This document shows, piece after piece, positions 17,064-25,925 of a stretch of 64,000 nt of DNA. The stretch's first letter is position 1, and each line of letters begins with the position of its first letter. The position numbers and the translations under genes are program-made. This stretch comes from Pedobacter sp. N36a (GTDB lineage Bacteria; Bacteroidota; Bacteroidia; Sphingobacteriales; Sphingobacteriaceae). The notes under the pieces are model-generated. The model had not been told where the DNA came from, made no database searches, and saw nothing but the letters and a program-made list of their open reading frames with translations. The DNA is taken from contig NZ_JACSZW010000007.1 in the NCBI RefSeq assembly GCF_014472395.1, positions 186,001 to 250,000 of the forward strand, given 5' to 3'.

Positions 17064-18464
17064 ATGAGAAAAATATTGATTGTTGACGACGAAATAAACA
17101 TTGGTTTATTACTTTCTAAGTTTTTAACCAGAAATTCGTTTAGCGTCTCAACAGCTACAAGTGGTGTTTCAGCGATGGAATATCTGGCAAAGGAAAGCTA
17201 TGATTTGGTTTTGTGTGACTACCGTCTGGAAGATACGGACGGGAAAGAAATGCTGATCAAGATCAAAGAAAGCTATCCCGGCACTGGAGTAATCATTATT
17301 ACAGGATATTCAGATATTAAACTAGCTGTAGAACTCATTAAGCTGGGCGCCTACGATTATATCACCAAGCCTCTGTATCCAGATGAAATCTTAAATACCA
17401 TCAATAAGGCTATTGATACCCAAACTGCTTTGAATGACAATAGGCTGGAAATTCCAGCAGAAATGCCAAAGCAAAAGGGACAAAAGCAGACCTATAGTCA
17501 TGCGGAGAATTTTGTGATCGGCGCAAGCGGCGCTTCCAAGGAACTGCAAAGACAGATTCACCTGGTTGCACCCACCACTTACAGTGTCATCCTGACTGGT
17601 GAAAGTGGGACTGGAAAAGAGTCGGTGGCCATGGCCATTCACTTGAACAGCCCACGTAAAGATTTACCTTTTGTGGCCATGGACTGCGGTTCACTGACCA
17701 AAGAGCTGGCAGGAAGTGAATTTTTCGGTCATGAAAAAGGATCTTTTACTGGCGCATTATATACTAAAATAGGGCACTTTGAAATGGCAAATGGAGGTAC
17801 TTTGTTTTTGGATGAAGTTGGAAACCTTTCTTATGAGATTCAGGCGGCCTTATTGAGGACAGTGCAGGAACGAAAGATCAAAAGAATCGGCAGTACCAAA
17901 GAAATTGAACTGGATGTAAGGATCATCGTGGCCACGAATGAAAATCTGGCAGATGCAATTCAAAAAGGGAAATTCAGGGAAGATTTATACCATAGGTTTA
18001 ATGAATTTTCTTTGAGCTTGCCGCCATTAAGACAGCGTGGGAATGACATTATGGTGTTCGCACATACGTTCTTAAAAGGAGCAAATGAGGAGTTAAACCG
18101 CAAGATTCACGGCTTCTCTCCAGAAGTGGAAGAGTGCTTTATGACTTATAACTGGCCAGGAAACGTAAGAGAGCTGAAAAATGTGGTCAGAAGGGCATCC
18201 TTGCTGACGGAAACGCAGGAAATTCAATTGAAAGCACTGCCATTGGAAATCTCTACTTATGCCAAAGCTTCCGCCATGGAGACCTCTATTGCACGTACAG
18301 AAAAACCTCGTGACCTTAAAAATGCGGCTTTAGAAGCAGAATATGAGGCGATTTTGAAAGTATTGAGAGAAGTGAATTTTAACAAAACTAAAGCAGCTAA
18401 AATCCTGAATATCGATAGGAAAACACTGTATAATAAAATGAGAGCTATCAATTTGGAAGGTTAA
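17064..18464 (+). CDS. Sigma-54-dependent response regulator (NtrC family)
   Basis: 466 residues. REC domain about 1-120 with D52 (LCDYRLEDTDG) and the TKP Lys motif; AAA+ domain with Walker A GESGTGKES and Walker B GGTLFLDEVGNLS; C-terminal Fis-type helix-turn-helix (FNKTKAAKILNIDRKTLYNKM). The sigma-54 contact loop reads GSFTGA in place of the classical GAFTGA, a tolerated variant. It should activate sigma-54 promoters when phosphorylated. No cognate kinase is adjacent. The stop is 7 bases before the permease gene, so the two are cotranscribed. Confidence 0.95.
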   Translation: MRKILIVDDEINIGLLLSKFLTRNSFSVSTATSGVSAMEYLAKESYDLVLCDYRLEDTDGKEMLIKIKESYPGTGVIIITGYSDIKLAVELIKLGAYDYITKPLYPDEILNTINKAIDTQTALNDNRLEIPAEMPKQKGQKQTYSHAENFVIGASGASKELQRQIHLVAPTTYSVILTGESGTGKESVAMAIHLNSPRKDLPFVAMDCGSLTKELAGSEFFGHEKGSFTGALYTKIGHFEMANGGTLFLDEVGNLSYEIQAALLRTVQERKIKRIGSTKEIELDVRIIVATNENLADAIQKGKFREDLYHRFNEFSLSLPPLRQRGNDIMVFAHTFLKGANEELNRKIHGFSPEVEECFMTYNWPGNVRELKNVVRRASLLTETQEIQLKALPLEISTYAKASAMETSIARTEKPRDLKNAALEAEYEAILKVLREVNFNKTKAAKILNIDRKTLYNKMRAINLEG

Positions 18465-18470
18465 ACGCGA

Positions 18471-19523
18471 ATGTCTTTATTCACCCATAAACAACGGAAT
18501 AACATCAATCTGGTGATTATCATTGCCTTGGGTTGTTTAATTGCTTATTCTATACAGGGAATCTTTGGATCAATTTTAAGTACCCTGGTGTTGTTTACGA
18601 TATTAAGACCCGCTTATATCTACCTGGTAGAAGAGAAGAAATGGAATAGACGTCTTTCTGCTCTTCTGCTATTGTTTGCTTCCGTGCTCGTGCTGATTCT
18701 TCCGTTTTATGCCTTAAGCACGATGGTGATCGAGAAAATTGCAGAACTGCAAAGCGATCATATTTATTTTAAAAACATGCTCTTCAAGCTAAAGCACTTG
18801 ATTCCGCTCAATAGCGATTTCCAGAATCTGGTAGAAGAGGGTATGAAAAAAGCTGGAACCTGGGCTACAGAGCTCTTCCCCTCTTTAATTTCCGGTGCTT
18901 TTAACATCATCCTGGGGCTGATCATCATGTATTTCCTCTTGTATTTCATGCTGGTGGAGCGCGAAACGTTTGAAGCTTCATTGATCAAATACGCACCTTT
19001 CCGGGAGCAGAATGCCTATCGTTTTGCGGAAGAAATGAGGAATACCACCTATTCCAATGTATTGGGACAAGGTTTAATTACGATTGTACAGGGCTCATTG
19101 GTGAGTCTGGCTTTTTATGTCCTTGGTTATTCTGATCCATTATTCTGGGGTGTGGTGACGATGTTCATCTCCTTTGTACCCGTACTGGGCCCACCAGTAG
19201 TTTTTGTGCCTGCCGCGTTATTGCAGCTAGCCAATGGGAACAACTTTGCTGGCTGGGCCATGCTCATCTTTGGATTCGTGGTGATTATCAATATCGATAA
19301 TGTGCTGCGCTTCATGATCGCCAAAAAAGTTGGAAATATTCACCCCATTATCACCGTAATTGGCGTAGTTATTGGTGTACCCTTATTTGGAATACTAGGC
19401 CTGGTCTTCGGTCCGTTGTTATTGTCCTACTTCGTATTATTGATCAAAATATACGAAAGCAGTGCGATGGCGGCGGAAAGATTGGAAAGAATTAAAACAA
19501 TTTCTGAAGGGGAATCGTTATAA
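18471..19523 (+). CDS. AI-2E / PerM family transporter
   Basis: 350 residues, polytopic, with about seven to eight hydrophobic helices: an N-terminal pair (17-55), one near 65-85, a cluster around 145-165 and a C-terminal group from about 205 to 330. This is the pattern of the AI-2E/PerM permease family, whose substrates are mostly unknown; some members are Na+/H+ antiporters. Cotranscribed with the upstream NtrC-type regulator. The name AI-2E does not by itself imply quorum-signal export. Confidence 0.85.
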   Translation: MSLFTHKQRNNINLVIIIALGCLIAYSIQGIFGSILSTLVLFTILRPAYIYLVEEKKWNRRLSALLLLFASVLVLILPFYALSTMVIEKIAELQSDHIYFKNMLFKLKHLIPLNSDFQNLVEEGMKKAGTWATELFPSLISGAFNIILGLIIMYFLLYFMLVERETFEASLIKYAPFREQNAYRFAEEMRNTTYSNVLGQGLITIVQGSLVSLAFYVLGYSDPLFWGVVTMFISFVPVLGPPVVFVPAALLQLANGNNFAGWAMLIFGFVVIINIDNVLRFMIAKKVGNIHPIITVIGVVIGVPLFGILGLVFGPLLLSYFVLLIKIYESSAMAAERLERIKTISEGESL

Positions 19524-19576
19524 TTACTATATTCCAGCATCAACAAAATAAATATTCAACACAAAATGTAAATGTC

Positions 19577-19843
19577 ATGAATGATAATTCAAAAGTATTA
19601 ATTGGGCTATTGGCCGGTTTAGCTGCAGGTGCTGCACTAGGGTTACTATTTGCTCCAGAAAAAGGCAGTGAAACAAGAGATAAATTAAGCCAGTCCTTGA
19701 AAGATCTTGGAGATACGATCAGAGATAAAGCCGCAGATGAAATTAATCAACTGGCGAGCTTAAAAGATAAAGTGGTAGGGACTGTGAAAGAGAAACTTCG
19801 TAAAGAAGAAGAAGAATTTGAAGACGATTTAGAACACGCATAG
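19577..19843 (+). CDS. YtxH-domain small membrane protein
   Basis: 88 residues. A single Gly/Ala/Leu-rich transmembrane helix at about 7-26 ending in FAPEKGSETRDKL, the hallmark of YtxH proteins, then a charged amphipathic helix with an acidic C-terminus. Family members are linked to general envelope or osmotic stress in other bacteria. First gene of a three-gene operon with the holin-like and unknown genes. Confidence 0.88.
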   Translation: MNDNSKVLIGLLAGLAAGAALGLLFAPEKGSETRDKLSQSLKDLGDTIRDKAADEINQLASLKDKVVGTVKEKLRKEEEEFEDDLEHA

Positions 19844-19865
19844 GTAATCCTAAAAGCACATTATA

Positions 19866-20252
19866 ATGCAGGAAAATAAAGAAAAAGATCTGGAAGGACT
19901 GGTTGGAGATGCCAAAGCGTATGTAAATACACGATTGGAGTATATCCGTTTATACCTGATTGAGCGGGGCTCAAAAATGTTCGCCGATTTGGTGACTAAC
20001 GCCGCGGTAGCCATTTGCTTTTTGCTGGCTTTCTTGTTTGGTACCTTTACTTTAGCCCTGTTTTTATCAGATGTATTGGGCAGTTTTACCAGGGGTTTTG
20101 GATGCGTAGCATTGATCTACCTGCTATTGGCTGTGATCGTTTATTTTACGAAAGAAAAATATATTGAAAAGGCCATCATTAATTTTACCATCAGACGCTA
20201 TTTTAATAAACTAGCCGATAAGGAGGAGGAAGAAGATGAACCGAAAGTATAA
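19866..20252 (+). CDS. Phage-holin-like (holin superfamily III type) membrane protein
   Basis: 128 residues with two transmembrane helices (about 41-65 and 73-96) joined by a tight turn, and charged ends. This resembles the 'phage holin family' chromosomal proteins that accompany YtxH genes. There are no phage genes nearby, so a lysis role is unlikely. It overlaps the next gene by 17 bases. Confidence 0.72.
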   Translation: MQENKEKDLEGLVGDAKAYVNTRLEYIRLYLIERGSKMFADLVTNAAVAICFLLAFLFGTFTLALFLSDVLGSFTRGFGCVALIYLLLAVIVYFTKEKYIEKAIINFTIRRYFNKLADKEEEEDEPKV

Positions 20253-20679
20253 CATCAATAACCTCGAAGATCTACATCTGCAGGTGCGGCTGTTGAAATC
20301 TGAATATACTTCAAAGGGAGAGGCGCTGGTTGGGGATTCTAAAAAATACCTCCATCAGTTTACGATCAATGGCTTGATTAAGAAATATGCCACACCATCA
20401 GCTTTCCTGAAAATTGATGATAAATTTAACATCAGCAGCAAAGTGCTTTCTATGGCGCTTCCTTTAGTAATGAACAGCACCTTTTTTAAAGGCTCAGGTT
20501 TAGTTACAAAGGCTTTGGTAGGCTTAGCCTCGGGTAAGCTTGGAAAGTCGCTGGATGCAGAGCATTTGTCGGCGATATACAATTCGGTAACGGGTTGGTT
20601 TAGCAAGTCTAAGAAAACAAAAGAAAAACTACCGCTGGAAGTCGATTACGGCATTCCGCCAGATAGTGAAACCTACTAA
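20236..20679 (+). CDS. Protein of unknown function in the YtxH operon
   Basis: 147 residues, not recognised. It begins inside the end of the holin-like gene (17-base overlap), so translation is probably coupled. The N-terminal third is polar and helical; a moderately hydrophobic Gly/Ala-rich stretch at about 70-105 could associate with the membrane; the tail is charged and ends GIPPDSETY. Role inferred only from context: part of an envelope-stress module. Confidence 0.8.
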   Translation: MNRKYNINNLEDLHLQVRLLKSEYTSKGEALVGDSKKYLHQFTINGLIKKYATPSAFLKIDDKFNISSKVLSMALPLVMNSTFFKGSGLVTKALVGLASGKLGKSLDAEHLSAIYNSVTGWFSKSKKTKEKLPLEVDYGIPPDSETY

Positions 20680-20691
20680 GATTACAGATAT

Positions 20692-20725
20692 AAAAAAAGG
20701 AAGCCCTAAAGCTCCCTTTTTTTTA
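20692..20725. terminator. Terminator between the YtxH operon and aspS
   Basis: A-run, GGAAGC, six-base loop, GCTCCC, T-run, pairing with one mismatch. Located between convergent genes and usable on both strands. Confidence 0.75.
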
Positions 20726-20744
20726 TGACCCAACGATACCGTAA

Positions 20745-22490
20745 TTAAACCGTTGTTTGGATTTTCAATTCTTTCATTTGTTTCTCATCAATAGTCGATG
20801 GACTATCAATCATCACATCTCTTCCTGAGTTGTTTTTCGGGAAGGCGATCACATCCCTGATGCTGTCCAATCCTGCGAAAATAGAACACAGCCTGTCAAA
20901 TCCGAAAGCAATACCACCATGTGGAGGTGCACCAAATTCGAAAGCGTCCATCAGGAAGCCAAATTGTTTCTGTGCATCTTCCGGAGAGAAGCCTAAGTGT
21001 TTGAACATTAAAGCCTGAAGGGCTCTATCATGGATACGAATAGAACCACCGCCGATTTCAGTACCATTTACCACCATGTCGTAAGCGTTTGCTCTTACAT
21101 TTCCTGGATCAGTATCTAGTAATGCAATATCTTCTGGTTTTGGAGAAGTGAATGGGTGGTGCATCGCATGATAACGTTCCGTTTCTTCATCCCATTCTAA
21201 TAGCGGGAAGTCCAATACCCAAAGGGCGCTAAATTTGTTTTTATCACGTAAACCAAGGCGCGTACCCATTTCAAGGCGTAATTCGCTCAATTGCTTGCGT
21301 ACTTTATCTGTCAGTCCTGACATGATGAGGACTAAATCACCCGGTTGGGTATTCATTGCCGCCGACCATTTTTTCAGTTCTTCTTCATTATAAAACTTAT
21401 CTACAGAAGATTTCAATGAACCATCTTCGTTATGACGCATGTAAATCAGGCCTGTTGCTCCAATCTGCTGACGTTTTACAAATTCTGTCAATTCGTCCAT
21501 CTGCTTTCTGGTATAGCTTGCGCAGCCAGCAGCATTGATTCCGATGATCATTTCTGCATTGTCAAAAACAGGGAAATCTTTTCCTTTTACCAGTTCCGTT
21601 AATTCTACGAACTGCATTTCAAAACGGGTATCAGGTTTATCAGAACCATAGAATTTCATGGCATCTGAATATTGCATTCTTGGAACTTCCGGTAAATCGA
21701 AGTCTTTCAGGTCTTTGAATAATGTACGGATCAGTCCTTCGAAAGTGTTTAAGATGTCTTCTTGTTCAATGAAGGACATTTCACAGTCGATCTGTGTAAA
21801 TTCCGGCTGTCTGTCTGCACGTAAATCTTCATCTCTGAAACATTTAACGATCTGGAAATAACGGTCGAAACCAGACACCATCAGCAACTGCTTGAAGGTT
21901 TGCGGCGACTGTGGAAGGGCATAAAACTGTCCTTCGTTCATTCTGCTTGGTACCACAAAATCTCTTGCTCCTTCTGGTGTCGATTTGATCAATACCGGTG
22001 TTTCTACCTCGATAAAGTCCAGATTGTCTAAATAACGACGTACAGCTTGTGCCATTTTATGACGCAATACCATGTTGTTACGGATCGGATTTCTACGTAA
22101 ATCCAGGTAACGATATTTCATACGCAAATCATCACCGCCATCAGTTTCATCATCGATCATGAATGGAGGTAATTTTGCTGCGTTCAGTATTTCTAATGCA
22201 GTGATTTTAATTTCGACTTCACCTGTAGGCATTTTCAGGTTTTTGTTGGAGCGCTCTACCACTAGACCGCTGGCTTTAATTACAAATTCCCTGCCCAGGC
22301 TACGTGCTGCCTCGCATAATTCCCGGTTGTCGTCCATATTGAAAACAAGTTGGGTAATGCCGTATCTGTCGCGGATGTCAATAAAAGTCATCCCTCCTAA
22401 ATCCCTGGATTTTTGAACCCAGCCACATAAGATTACATTTTCACCTAAATTCTCAATAGTTAGAGCTCCGCAAGTAGTTGTTCTTAACAT
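20745..22490 (-). CDS. aspS: Aspartyl-tRNA synthetase
   Basis: 581 residues, class IIb synthetase of bacterial type. The N-terminal OB-fold anticodon-binding domain ([20 protein letters not shown]) is followed by motif 2 ([18 protein letters not shown]), the bacterial GAD insert in the middle, and motif 3 (GIAFGFDRL). All are intact. The start [10 protein letters not shown] is typical. A -7 element lies 20 bases upstream on its strand. Third aminoacyl-tRNA synthetase in the window; there is no operon partner. Confidence 0.97.
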   Translation of the reverse strand: MLRTTTCGALTIENLGENVILCGWVQKSRDLGGMTFIDIRDRYGITQLVFNMDDNRELCEAARSLGREFVIKASGLVVERSNKNLKMPTGEVEIKITALEILNAAKLPPFMIDDETDGGDDLRMKYRYLDLRRNPIRNNMVLRHKMAQAVRRYLDNLDFIEVETPVLIKSTPEGARDFVVPSRMNEGQFYALPQSPQTFKQLLMVSGFDRYFQIVKCFRDEDLRADRQPEFTQIDCEMSFIEQEDILNTFEGLIRTLFKDLKDFDLPEVPRMQYSDAMKFYGSDKPDTRFEMQFVELTELVKGKDFPVFDNAEMIIGINAAGCASYTRKQMDELTEFVKRQQIGATGLIYMRHNEDGSLKSSVDKFYNEEELKKWSAAMNTQPGDLVLIMSGLTDKVRKQLSELRLEMGTRLGLRDKNKFSALWVLDFPLLEWDEETERYHAMHHPFTSPKPEDIALLDTDPGNVRANAYDMVVNGTEIGGGSIRIHDRALQALMFKHLGFSPEDAQKQFGFLMDAFEFGAPPHGGIAFGFDRLCSIFAGLDSIRDVIAFPKNNSGRDVMIDSPSTIDEKQMKELKIQTTV

Positions 22491-22510
22491 TATTAATAAG
22501 TATTAAGTCC

Positions 22511-22518
22511 CAAAAATA
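22511..22518 (-). promoter_or_regulatory. -7 element for aspS
   Basis: Minus strand reads TATTTTTG, a full TAnnTTTG match, 20 bases before the aspS ATG. Confidence 0.55.
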
Positions 22519-22574
22519 TTGATTTTGAACCGGATATTTCAACCCTCATTGAATTTAGCTTGGTATATTGAAAA

Positions 22575-22582
22575 TATTTTTG
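22575..22582 (+). promoter_or_regulatory. Promoter of the sigma factor operon
   Basis: TATTTTTG (full TAnnTTTG match) with a TTG at 22549-22551 separated by 23 bases, within the spacing reported for Flavobacterium promoters. About 54 bases before the TTG start codon of the sigma factor gene. Confidence 0.5.
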
Positions 22583-22636
22583 TTTGAGATGCAACGTTTT
22601 AAAAAATCACCTGTCTTATAATCGAATTGGAAAACA

Positions 22637-23182
22637 TTGGAAACTGTATACATCGATAAACACGTAACACTCGTTCAGGAGTGCCGGCAAGGAAACCGGA
22701 AAGCACAATTTGAAATTTACAAATTGTATGCTAAGGCTATGTATAACGTAGCGTTGAGAATAGTGAACTTCGATGATGAGGCAGAAGATGTCTTACAGGA
22801 GGCGTTTCTGGATGCTTTTACCCGGATAGAGAGTTTTAGAGGAGAGACCACTTTTGGCCTTTGGCTGAAGCAGATTGTGATCAATAAATCGATCAATTAC
22901 CTCAGAAAGCGAAAAGTAGAGTTTGTGAGCCTGGAAGAAGTAGAATTCGCGGAACCGCAGACGCTGGACGAAGAAGACTTGGAATTGAGGGTAGAGGAGG
23001 TGAGAATGGCGATTGCCAAACTGCCAGACCGATACCGTGTGGTGCTGAGCTTATATCTTTTTGAAGGTTACGATCACGAGGAGATTGCACATATTTTGAA
23101 AATAGCAGAGAGCACTTCCAGAACACAGTATATGCGTGCGAAAATGAAATTAAATGATTTATTTGTAAAGAGAGGGGTATAG
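22637..23182 (+). CDS. RNA polymerase sigma factor, ECF type, TTG start
   Basis: 181 residues with region 2 (DEAEDVLQEAFLDAFTRI, then FGLWLKQIVINKSINYLRKRK) and region 4 (AKLPDRYRVVLSLYLFEGYDHEEIAHIL). The start is TTG at 22637: the next upstream in-frame codons run into a stop at 22619 and the first ATG would delete conserved region 2. The gene heads a tight three-gene operon with a membrane protein placed where an anti-sigma factor is expected and a secreted repeat protein. The operon is likely self-regulated, but this is inference. Confidence 0.93.
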   Translation: METVYIDKHVTLVQECRQGNRKAQFEIYKLYAKAMYNVALRIVNFDDEAEDVLQEAFLDAFTRIESFRGETTFGLWLKQIVINKSINYLRKRKVEFVSLEEVEFAEPQTLDEEDLELRVEEVRMAIAKLPDRYRVVLSLYLFEGYDHEEIAHILKIAESTSRTQYMRAKMKLNDLFVKRGV

Positions 23183-23184
23183 CG

Positions 23185-23718
23185 ATGAACAAGAGGAGTA
23201 TCGAAGAATACATTAAAGAAAACAAAAAGGAGTTTGACTTCAAAACGCCATCCGACCAGTTATGGGCGAGGATTGAGGCAGGATTAGATCAAGAGCGGGT
23301 AAAAAAAAAATCGGGAATGCCATTTTGGTTAGGTATAGCTGCATCGCTGATCCTGATCATGACGGTTACTTTTATTTATACCTCCCGTAAAGAAGGAAAA
23401 CAGGAGCTGGAAATTGCAGACATCAGTCCGGTTTATGGAAAAAAAGAAATGAAATTTGCCAGTTTGATTGAAGAGAAAAAAGATAGTTTGCAAGTGTTTG
23501 CGAAGAAAAATCCGGTGTTATATAAGCAGTTCAGCTCAGATTTGAACCAGTTGGATGGTGATTATGAAAAGTTAAAAAAAGAATTACAACACAGTCCGAA
23601 TCAAGAAGTAGTAGTAAGGGCAATGGTGAAAAATCTGGAGCTACAATTACAGGTGATCAATCAGCAATTGTCAATCATCAATGAAGTGAATCAAATCAAA
23701 GAGGAGAATCAAATATGA
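23185..23718 (+). CDS. Single-pass membrane protein, probable anti-sigma factor
   Basis: 177 residues. A cytoplasmic N-terminal part of about 45 residues (IEEYIKENKKEFDFKTPSD) is followed by one transmembrane helix at about 46-66 and a periplasmic region rich in Lys/Glu/Gln with coiled-coil character. It lacks the HxxxCxxC motif of zinc anti-sigma factors. The placement 2 bases after a sigma-factor gene and the topology argue for an anti-sigma role; sequence alone does not prove it. It ends in an ATGA overlap with the next gene. Confidence 0.75.
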   Translation: MNKRSIEEYIKENKKEFDFKTPSDQLWARIEAGLDQERVKKKSGMPFWLGIAASLILIMTVTFIYTSRKEGKQELEIADISPVYGKKEMKFASLIEEKKDSLQVFAKKNPVLYKQFSSDLNQLDGDYEKLKKELQHSPNQEVVVRAMVKNLELQLQVINQQLSIINEVNQIKEENQI

Positions 23719-25046
23719 AAAAGTTAGTTTGGGGACTGAGTGGCCTGTTATTGGTGGCCAACTTTGCCGGCGCCCAGTCGGTGGTAAAGGAACTGAAAGA
23801 TGCGCCGAGGATGGCTGTCCTGGTTCCTCTACAGGTAGATGTAAACGTAGGGCCAATTGTGGCCTTGACGCCGCTACCGCCATTGCCTCCTCTGAACCGT
23901 CAGGACAGCGATCGTCAGGACGATGCCGAAGATCCTGGGAAATCAAAAACTTTCTCTAAAACGTTTACAGTTGACGCTGGTGATAAATTGGGCATTATCA
24001 ATAAATATGGTGCTGTAGTGATCAAAACATGGGATAAAAGAGAAGTAAAGGTGGATGTCGACATCAAAGCCTATAGCAAGGATGTCGATGATGCACAGCG
24101 CTTATTGGATGAAACCAGTATTGAAGCTGGAAAATCCGGTGATCAGATCTCCTTTAAAACTAATATCGGATCAAGAGATGGTCGCTATGGCAGCAGTGTA
24201 AGGAATGGAAAAGTGATCTGGAGAAGAGAAGTGAAGATCAATTATGTGGTTTATATGCCGGCTACTATGGCATTAACGGTGAATAACCAGTATGGTGGAT
24301 TAAGTATGGCTGATTTTTCCGGCGCACTTTCCGTGAAGCTTCAATATGGTGCGTTTACTGCGGGCAATTTGTCCAGTACGAACAATTATGTCAACGTGCA
24401 ATACGGACAAACAGATATCGCCAATATGAACAAAGGCGTGATCAAGCAGCAATATGGTGCCGCGCTTAAACTGGGCACGGTAGGTACGCTGGATCTGGAT
24501 GCACAATATGTTGGCGTGACAATTACGGCGATCAAAGGCGACGCACAGATCAAACAGCAGTATGGAAAAGGGCTGAACATTGGCTCGGTAAATCACCTGG
24601 ATCTGAATGCGCAGTACACCAATGTAAATGTGAGCATCGTGAATGGAAATGCAAACATTAAGCAGCAATACAACAACATTACGATTGGTTCGGTAAATAA
24701 ATTGAACATCAACGGACAGTATACAACGGTTAAAGTTGGTACGCTGAAAGGAGATGGAAATTTCGACCTGAGTTATAATAAGCTGGTCGTTGATAATGTC
24801 CTTCCGAGCTGTAAAATTTTAACAGTAAATTCTAATTATACCGGGGTTTCGCTTGGCTTTGCTAGCAATTATAGCGGTGATTTTGAAGTAAGAGCAAATT
24901 ATGGTGGCTTTAAACCAGGTGATAATGTAAGTTCAAAACTGGTTTCTGAAAGCGGAAGCACAAAACATTACTCCGGTAAAATCGGAAACGGGGCTAATGG
25001 AAATGTGACTGTACGTACAAATTACGGGGGGATTTCCTTCAATTAA
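23715..25046 (+). CDS. Secreted beta-solenoid repeat protein (DUF4097-like)
   Basis: 443 residues. A signal peptide at about 1-20 (ends NFAGAQS) is followed by a Pro-rich linker (ALTPLPPLPPLNRQ), a DUF4097-like entry (DKLGIINKYGAVVIKTWDKREV) and, from residue 192 to about 353, a repeat of 17-19 residues each beginning QY or a close variant. Pairs of rungs form a 36-residue super-repeat: one rung resembles QYGxxLxIGSVxxLDLxA and the next ends GxAxIKQ. This is expected to fold as a parallel beta-solenoid in the periplasm or on the surface. The start codon overlaps the anti-sigma-like gene (ATGA). Probable target or sensor arm of the sigma system; function unknown. Confidence 0.82.
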   Translation: MKKLVWGLSGLLLVANFAGAQSVVKELKDAPRMAVLVPLQVDVNVGPIVALTPLPPLPPLNRQDSDRQDDAEDPGKSKTFSKTFTVDAGDKLGIINKYGAVVIKTWDKREVKVDVDIKAYSKDVDDAQRLLDETSIEAGKSGDQISFKTNIGSRDGRYGSSVRNGKVIWRREVKINYVVYMPATMALTVNNQYGGLSMADFSGALSVKLQYGAFTAGNLSSTNNYVNVQYGQTDIANMNKGVIKQQYGAALKLGTVGTLDLDAQYVGVTITAIKGDAQIKQQYGKGLNIGSVNHLDLNAQYTNVNVSIVNGNANIKQQYNNITIGSVNKLNINGQYTTVKVGTLKGDGNFDLSYNKLVVDNVLPSCKILTVNSNYTGVSLGFASNYSGDFEVRANYGGFKPGDNVSSKLVSESGSTKHYSGKIGNGANGNVTVRTNYGGISFN

Positions 25047-25074
25047 TCCAAGGCATAACGTATTTATAAGGAAA

Positions 25075-25104
25075 AGCCTGTTGATAATTCAGCAGGCTTT
25101 TTTT
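25075..25104 (+). terminator. Terminator of the sigma factor operon
   Basis: 10-bp stem with one G-U pair (25075-25084 with 25089-25098), loop TAAT, then a T-run. Located 28 bases after the solenoid stop codon. Confidence 0.88.
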
Positions 25105-25136
25105 ATATCTTAGTGGCTTTAATTATTTTATTTCAA

Positions 25137-25916
25137 ATGGAAATTTTTAGCAGCCCGGAAGCTTGGATATCACTCATTACCTTAACCATACTGGAGATTG
25201 TATTGGGTATTGACAACATCGTATTCATTTCAATTTTAGCAGGAAAACTGCCGGTAGATCAGCAGAAAAAAGCACGTCAGGTGGGTTTAGGTCTGGCGAT
25301 GATCACTAGAGTACTGCTATTATTATCCCTAACCTGGGTGATGAAATTAACGGCACCATTGTTTAATGTGGGCGATTGGATTGCCATCAGTAATGGAGAA
25401 TGGCTGGAGAAACTGGCGATTTCCGGAAGAGACCTGATCCTAATTATCGGTGGATTATTCCTGATTTATAAAAGTACACATGAAATCCACCAGAAGCTGG
25501 AAGGCGAGGAAGAGGGGGGCATCAAAGGAAAAGTTCATTCTTTCATGGGCATTATCATACAGATCCTGATTTTAGATGTAGTTTTCTCTTTAGACTCTGT
25601 GATTACCGCGGTGGGGATGGCAGATCATATCGAAATCATGATTGCAGCGGTCATCATTGCCGTATTGATCATGTTAGTATCAGCAGCAACGATTAGTGAC
25701 TTTGTAAATAAACACCCGACCGTTAAAATGCTGGCCTTATCATTTTTGTTATTAATCGGTGTTTCCCTGCTTGCAGAAGGCTTGGATCAACACATTCCTA
25801 AAGGATATATCTATTTTGCCATGGCCTTTTCGGTATTGGTAGAGATGCTGAATCTGAAAATGAAAAAAAGCAATAAACCTGTAGAACTTAAGAATACCCC
25901 GCACGAAAACAAGTAA
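25137..25916 (+). CDS. TerC family integral membrane protein
   Basis: 259 residues from the ATG at 25137 (MEIFSSPEAWISLITL); an alternative GTG at 25113 is in frame but lies next to the terminator tail and adds untypical residues. There are seven or more transmembrane helices, with conserved acidic membrane residues in LEIVLGIDNIVFIS and DVVFSLDSVITAVGM, the two signature halves of TerC/YkoY proteins. Members have been linked to metal (Mn2+) efflux and tellurium resistance; the substrate here is unknown. The stop is 9 bases before the NdpA-like gene. Confidence 0.92.
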   Translation: MEIFSSPEAWISLITLTILEIVLGIDNIVFISILAGKLPVDQQKKARQVGLGLAMITRVLLLLSLTWVMKLTAPLFNVGDWIAISNGEWLEKLAISGRDLILIIGGLFLIYKSTHEIHQKLEGEEEGGIKGKVHSFMGIIIQILILDVVFSLDSVITAVGMADHIEIMIAAVIIAVLIMLVSAATISDFVNKHPTVKMLALSFLLLIGVSLLAEGLDQHIPKGYIYFAMAFSVLVEMLNLKMKKSNKPVELKNTPHENK

Positions 25917-25925
25917 TTTTACCGC

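Noticed and set aside
19866..20252. Possible prophage remnant because of the holin-like protein
   Set aside because: No phage structural, lysis or integrase genes nearby; the gene belongs to a chromosomal YtxH operon.
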